A model generated the notes under the pieces. That model saw only the letters and a program-made list of their open reading frames with translations, was not told the DNA's origin and did not search any database. The translations under genes and the position numbers were made by a program. A stretch of 17,959 bases of DNA from Lunatibacter sp038209145. GTDB lineage: Bacteria > Bacteroidota > Bacteroidia > Cytophagales > Cyclobacteriaceae. Shown piece by piece: positions 13,928 through 17,959 of the stretch (its first letter is position 1; each line of letters starts with the position of its first letter). Location of the stretch: the NCBI GenBank assembly GCA_038209145.1, contig JBBQXZ010000082.1, forward strand, positions 1 through 17,959, given 5' to 3'.

Positions 13928-15619
13928 TCAATATCCAGCCGCCTGCCCGTCTTTTCTTGATTCCGTGGCTCCATAGTAGACTCCGTCTTTGAACATGATG
14001 GCCTGATAACCGCCAAATATCCCCGTGTTCATTCCAATTTGGTGTCCTTTTTTCATCAAATCTCTTAAAACTTCATAGGAAAAACCAGACTCCACAAACG
14101 TGTTGCCAACATCATCTAAATGGCCGGTTTGCGGACGTGTACCCTGGTGATAAATTCTTGGGGCGTCTCCGGCTTCCTGGAGATTCATACCAAAATCAAT
14201 CAGATTCATGATGATTTGGACATGGCCCTGTGTCTGCATGTCCCCGCCCATCAATCCAAAACTGATATATGGTTTCCCATTATGCGTGACGAAAGCAGGA
14301 ATGATGGTATGGAAGGGACGTTTTCCGGGCGCATAAACATTTACATGATCAGGTGTCATGCCGAAACCCGCCGCGCGGTTTTGAAGGGGAAATCCCAAAT
14401 TTTCCGGGATTTCATAAGAACCGAAAAGGGATGAGTTGCTTTGAATCAACGAGACCATATTTCCATCCTTATCCGCTGCCGTGAGGTAGATGGTATGGTC
14501 TCCGGAAGGGATTCCAGCATCATAAATGCCTGCTTTATCGGGGTCGATAAGCTTCCGGCGAGTGAGGGCATAGTCTTTGGAAAGTAGCGTTTCTATAGGA
14601 ATATTGTTTCCCTTGGGTTCGCCGTAAAAGACAGCCATATCTTCGTAAGCCAGTTTTTTGGCTTCTAGGAAATGGTGGATGTGGTCGGTACTTCCATAGC
14701 CCATTTTTGCGATTTGAAAGCCTTCCAGAATGGTCAACATCTGGAGTGCTGCCATTCCCTGGCCATTGGGTGGCATTTCCCAAACATCATATCCCCTGTA
14801 ATTGACCGAAATGGGATCAATCCATTCCGACACATGCGCCGCCAAGTCATCCATGGTGAGAAATCCGCCTTTGTATTGCAGGTGATCGGCGATTTTTTGG
14901 GCGATTTCTCCGGCGTAAAAAGCATCACGTCCTTTGTTGGCGATCAATTCCAGTGAGTTTGCGAGATTGGGGTTTTTGAAGATCTCGCCTTTGCGGGGAA
15001 ATCGACCGCCCAAGAAAAAGGTGTTCTTGAAATTCGGGTTGTCTGAAGCAAGCACACGGGCTTCTACGCTTAAAAAATTGTCAGCTACTTCTTGATGCAC
15101 CGGGACCCCCTCGCGGGCATAATTAATAGTGGGCTTAAGCAGTTCAGCAAGGGGTAACTTCCCAAACCGCTTGTTTAATTCAAACCAGCCATCCACACAA
15201 CCTGGGGTAGAAACAGCAAGGGGTCCGGTGCCCCTCGGTTTGCCGGATTCCTGAAGTTCCTTCAGTTTTTCGTAGGACAGTGAATTTGGAGATCGGCCGC
15301 TGGCGTTTAGCCCATAAAGTCGCCCTGTCTTTGCGTCCCAGACGATGGCAAATAGATCTCCTCCGATCCCATTCATCCCCGGATCCGCAAATCCCAGAAA
15401 GGCATTTGCCGCTATGGCGGCATCGATAGCACTCCCTCCTTTTTTCAAAATATCAAGGCCTACCTGAGTTGCCAATGGATGGTTGGTAGCGACCATCCCA
15501 TTGCGGGCCAGTACCTCTGAGCGTGTGGCAAAGGACTTGCCGGAAAGTCTGTCTTGGGCTGGGAGGTTTTTAAGTCCGATAAGGGAGATTAGTAAGATCA
15601 AACAAAGAAATCTTTTCAT
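13928..15619 (-). CDS. ggt: Gamma-glutamyltranspeptidase (glutathione hydrolase)
   Basis: 563 aa with a signal peptide (residues 1-22, MKRFLCLILLISLIGLKNLP), so it acts in the periplasm or outside. The enzyme cleaves gamma-glutamyl bonds such as that in glutathione; the precursor cuts itself before a threonine that becomes the N-terminal nucleophile of the small subunit. Visible: MVATNHPLATQVG and GGSAIDAAIA (large-subunit start), GFADPGMNGIGGDLF, the autoprocessing site GDHT with Thr376 (373-376) followed by IYLTAADKDGNMVSLIQSN, then FGLMGGDMQTQGHVQ and the C-terminal ATESRKDGQAAGY. All are in the expected order and the length is typical. Monocistronic, convergent with the small plus-strand gene. 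Confidence 0.95.
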   Translation of the reverse strand: MKRFLCLILLISLIGLKNLPAQDRLSGKSFATRSEVLARNGMVATNHPLATQVGLDILKKGGSAIDAAIAANAFLGFADPGMNGIGGDLFAIVWDAKTGRLYGLNASGRSPNSLSYEKLKELQESGKPRGTGPLAVSTPGCVDGWFELNKRFGKLPLAELLKPTINYAREGVPVHQEVADNFLSVEARVLASDNPNFKNTFFLGGRFPRKGEIFKNPNLANSLELIANKGRDAFYAGEIAQKIADHLQYKGGFLTMDDLAAHVSEWIDPISVNYRGYDVWEMPPNGQGMAALQMLTILEGFQIAKMGYGSTDHIHHFLEAKKLAYEDMAVFYGEPKGNNIPIETLLSKDYALTRRKLIDPDKAGIYDAGIPSGDHTIYLTAADKDGNMVSLIQSNSSLFGSYEIPENLGFPLQNRAAGFGMTPDHVNVYAPGKRPFHTIIPAFVTHNGKPYISFGLMGGDMQTQGHVQIIMNLIDFGMNLQEAGDAPRIYHQGTRPQTGHLDDVGNTFVESGFSYEVLRDLMKKGHQIGMNTGIFGGYQAIMFKDGVYYGATESRKDGQAAGY

Positions 15620-16001
15620 GGTTAAACTTTTTTTTGGATAGATTATTTTGAAAAGTTACAGTCATTTTTAGCTAATGAAGACGGAGTTTGTCAGTTTCTT
15701 GCCATATAAGTCTTCAAATAAATATACTGATATTCGTGATATAATGCGAAAAATATATCAGGTAATTCAATTAATTGTCAGAATATGAAGGGGTAATTGT
15801 GCTTTGAGATTTATCGGGTGTTTTGCAAAGTCCTATAACAAGCCCCTTAAACGCACCTGAAAAGGCTTCCCCATACAACATGTTTTCTAAAAATAATTTA
15901 AACAAGTAAGCTTAAATAAATCTTTACTATATGTCCATGTTTGAAAATTATGATTATCTTTAACAAAAGAGCATTTAAATTCACCTAAAACGTTAAAGAA
16001 C
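15620..16001. other. Intergenic region between divergent ggt and histone-like genes
   Basis: 382 bp that should carry both promoters. No exact TAnnTTTG box is present on either strand; TATCTTTA at 15955-15962 is a 7/8 match pointing to the histone-like gene. A 7-bp inverted repeat CTGATAT (15727-15733) / ATATCAG (15755-15761) is visible. Nothing else stands out. Confidence 0.5.
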
Positions 16002-16178
16002 ATGAGTAAATTTCAGGAAATTAAGACAATTATTGATGGCATGGAAGCCGATTTTGAGAAATTTTATGAATCTAAAAACAAGGCAGCCGGAACCCGCATC
16101 AGAAAGGGATTAATGGACCTAAAAAATCTTGCCCAGGATATCAGAAAAGATGTACAGGATATTAAAAACACTGATTGA
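16002..16178 (+). CDS. Histone H1-like (Hc1-type) DNA-binding mini-protein
   Basis: 58 aa, beginning MSKFQEIKTIIDGMEADFEK; the second half holds KAAGTRIRKGLMDLKNLAQD and IRKDVQDIK. This matches the short Bacteroidota proteins usually annotated as histone H1 / Hc1-like (PF07432), which are thought to bind and condense DNA. The protein is predicted to be almost all helix with a conserved AGTRIRKG turn. It lacks the long Lys/Ala-rich C-terminal tail of chlamydial Hc1, so only the short core is present, as is usual in this phylum. Its own terminator follows at 16270-16305. Confidence 0.82.
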   Translation: MSKFQEIKTIIDGMEADFEKFYESKNKAAGTRIRKGLMDLKNLAQDIRKDVQDIKNTD

Positions 16179-16269
16179 TCCTGAAATAAAAAACATCCTC
16201 GGTTTAAAATTATAAAATAAGTTGAATTTATTAAAAAAAGTCTTTCATTTTCTTTTAGGAAGGCAGCAC

Positions 16270-16305
16270 AGTGGTATAACGGGTAATTGCCCGTTCCACT
16301 TTTTT
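16270..16305 (+). terminator. Terminator after the histone-like gene
   Basis: AGTGG-(TAT bulge)-AACGGG, loop TAATTG, CCCGTT-CCACT, then a T run. It lies about 90 bp after the histone-like stop and 16 bp before the next ATG, separating the two genes. Confidence 0.82.
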
Positions 16306-16320
16306 AAAAAAAAATAAGAT

Positions 16321-16563
16321 ATGGGAAAGTTTATTGATGCAAAGCATGACGGGGTTTGTATACAAACCAAAAAGAAAATTAAAAAGGGAGAACACATCTT
16401 TTACTTTCCCGGAAGAGGAATGTTTCACAGTGAATCATTCATTTATCAGGAACACCTCAAAAATGGAGCCTTTCCATCCAATTCGGACGATGAAAATAAC
16501 GAAGGTAGAAACAACACCGATGACTTTCTAGTCATGGACACAATTGATGGGTTGGTAAAATAA
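16321..16563 (+). CDS. Small protein of unknown function, 80 aa
   Basis: 80 aa. The N-terminal half KFIDAKHDGVCIQTKKKIKK and GEHIFYFPGRGMFH looks like a small beta domain that I recall from short Bacteroidota proteins, without a known function. The second half is acidic and Asn-rich (SNSDDENNEGRNNTDD). It starts only 16 bp after the terminator at 16270-16305, so its promoter must lie very close or overlap; no TAnnTTTG box is seen. A weak hairpin follows at 16606-16630. Confidence 0.6.
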   Translation: MGKFIDAKHDGVCIQTKKKIKKGEHIFYFPGRGMFHSESFIYQEHLKNGAFPSNSDDENNEGRNNTDDFLVMDTIDGLVK

Positions 16564-16605
16564 GTAAACTTTTTTCTACACCCTAAATCCTTAATGAATG
16601 ACCGG

Positions 16606-16630
16606 AATGTTCAGGTTTATGAACATTTTT
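16606..16630 (+). terminator. Weak terminator-like hairpin
   Basis: 8-bp perfect stem AATGTTCA / TGAACATT, loop GGTTTA, followed by TTT. It is AT-rich and so weaker than the others; located between the convergent 80-aa gene and the phosphoesterase relic. Confidence 0.5.
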
Positions 16631-16681
16631 ATATGGAAATCAGGGGTTTTACAGGTATACTGCAGGATTTTATTCAAATAA

Positions 16682-17570
16682 CTACCAACCCATCTTTTGT
16701 CTTTTTTCTTCACATCCGTGGCCTATATATTTCCTTGAAAAATTCCCCCCGGTTTCTTTGATTGGGACAGATCCCTTCTTGGTATTGTGTCTATGGCATT
16801 TCCACCCGTTCCCGGCAATCGATCCGCCTGTAATGAAATGAAACGTATCGTTGACAATACCATATTCCTTCCAATGCACGTGACCTTGCAATACCAGTTT
16901 CAAATTGTGATTTTCCATTGATGTAAAAACCTCGGAGGAATTTTTCACATTTCGGGTTTTCCGTCACCCACTACCTTTGACCGTACGCTGATCAAGGGAA
17001 TTTGTGTGATGATTGAAATTGGTTTTTCAGTTTCCACTTTTTCTAGGTCCCTGATTAACCACTCCAGCTGCTGGCTGTGAAATATGGATTGATAGTGCCG
17101 GTTTTCGTTGACATCCAAAGAGTTGAGTACAATAAAATGCCAACCTTAATGATCGAAAGAATAGTACGTGTCCCCAAGGTAACGCTCAAACAGACCATAC
17201 TTATAATCAGGATGGCTTTCATCTTCCGGACTTTCTTCATAGATACCAAAAAGGTCCTGGTTTCCCATTGCGTTATATACGGGCATGTTGAAACCCTCGC
17301 ACATTGCTTTATGTAAAGTAAAAGGCGAATATCCCCTTTCTTGGTTACCCCGCATGACATCGTAGACTTGGTCGACTCCGCTGATAACAAAATCCGGGTG
17401 AGTTGATTTACCTTTTCCAATGGCCATCTGAAACCCGACAGGTGCATTCATTTCCGGTCTCAGGTGAATGTCGGTAAGAAATGCAAAAGTAAAAGAGCTA
17501 TCTGCACCTGTAGTTTGAGACGCGGCAGGAAATGTCAAATTAGCTACCCATAGGAAAGCATGGATGATTC
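16682..17570 (-). pseudogene. Broken calcineurin-like metallophosphoesterase
   Basis: Reading leftward, a signal-peptide-like start (RIIHAFLWVANLTFPAASQ) without ATG leads into TFAFLTDIHLRP (metal motif DxH). Next come ISGVDQVYDVM (usual GGD or GD is VD here) and VYNAMGNQDLFGIY (usual GNH is GNQ), up to YYSFDH and an in-frame TAA at 17146-17148. The same frame continues GWHFIVLNSLDVNENRHYQS and ITQIPLISV (usual THIPL is TQIPL). Near 16950 it shifts frame and goes on with NHNLKLVLQGHVHW, HFITGGSIAGNGWK and a degraded C-terminus ending at 16682. One nonsense codon, one frameshift, no visible start codon and two lost metal-binding histidines argue for real decay rather than sequencing error. Family phosphoesterases act on exported substrates. 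Confidence 0.85.
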
Positions 17571-17764
17571 TAAAATTAATAGGTATTTGTTCTTAGTACA
17601 ATATATTGGACAGTTTCCTATTAAACGAAGCCTATAACATATTTTTGAATTCTCTGAAAATCTTATGATTTAATCCGTTGTAAATCAATAGCATGTAACA
17701 AAAAGCCACAATGTTGAGGAAAAAAGTCGGCATTGTTTATTAGCAGGGATTTCAATCGAAAATG

Positions 17765-17867
17765 CGGATATCCGATCCTCCAAGGTAGTCCTTTGGCACT
17801 GTAGGGCGGGAAGAATATCCTAGAGGATGAATTGGTCATTTAGCGCTGCGGGGATCAAGTTCCCGCC
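17765..17867. other. Inverted-repeat-rich non-coding stretch at the window edge
   Basis: GC-richer than its surroundings. It holds a 10-bp palindrome CGGATATCCG (17765-17774), CCAAGG/CCTTTGG arms just after it, and GGCGGGAA (17805-17812) pairing with TTCCCGCC (17860-17867) around ATCC-TAGA-GGAT. No gene is seen in 17571-17959. It may be the non-coding end of a mobile element or a structured RNA; the sequence alone does not decide. Confidence 0.4.
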
Positions 17868-17959
17868 ACGATATTAGGAACTTTGTACAGCCATTCTAAA
17901 TGAAAAAATCAGACTTCCCCACTTCAGAAACCCAAATATGCTGTAAGCAGGGAAGAGAT

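Noticed and set aside
16261..16300. tRNA-like D-arm wording (AGCACAGTGGTATAACGGG)
   Set aside because: There is no acceptor stem, anticodon arm or TTC arm; the bases pair instead as a terminator hairpin followed by a T run.
1..17959. CRISPR array, rRNA, integron or complete prophage
   Set aside because: No regularly spaced repeats, no rRNA-like stretches, no integrase or phage structural genes were seen on either strand.

Overview
The window looks like a chromosomal segment of a Bacteroidota bacterium, probably order Cytophagales and a Cyclobacteriaceae-like genome. This is inference from content: a CarboxypepD_reg/OMP_b-brl_3 type TonB-dependent receptor, a LysRS with the Bacteroidota-type C-terminal extension, a Hc1-like histone H1 mini-protein, TAnnTTTG-type promoter boxes and no strong Shine-Dalgarno sequences. 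No database search was possible.

Left part (1-5960) is accessory and rearranged. A complete HipB-HipA toxin-antitoxin operon on the minus strand (55-1589) has a perfect 8-bp inverted repeat next to a -7 box in front of it. To its right is an AT-rich stretch with a pentanucleotide microsatellite. Then come a decayed paralog (2118-2530), an intact lipoprotein gene (2646-4025) and a small outer-membrane barrel gene (4033-4596) closed by a strong terminator. After the terminator the hipB 5' end plus its promoter/operator and about 200 bp of flanking DNA occur a second time (4717-5070), now with a HipB cut to 30 residues. A 52-bp remnant of the lipoprotein 3' end (5247-5298) and a transposase-like fragment follow. 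The simplest reading is a tandem duplication of a hip-promoter + lipoprotein module that has since been deleted down and partly overwritten.

Middle part (5960-13006) is ordinary housekeeping on the minus strand: glutathione-independent formaldehyde dehydrogenase, an orphan TonB-dependent receptor, and a probable proline dehydrogenase-lysS operon with an 11-bp gap. Most are separated by clear hairpins.

Right part (13007-17959) mixes a gamma-glutamyltranspeptidase gene with three small plus-strand genes (36-aa lysine-rich protein, 58-aa histone H1-like protein, 80-aa unknown). It also holds two broken genes: a small DUF3052-like protein spread over three frames, and a calcineurin-like phosphoesterase with no ATG at its apparent start, a premature stop, a frameshift and lost metal-binding histidines. 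The right edge is a GC-richer, inverted-repeat-rich non-coding stretch.

The best candidate for something undescribed is the lipoprotein/outer-membrane protein pair beside hipBA, with two relic copies of the lipoprotein and a second copy of the hip control region. Its function cannot be read from the sequence.
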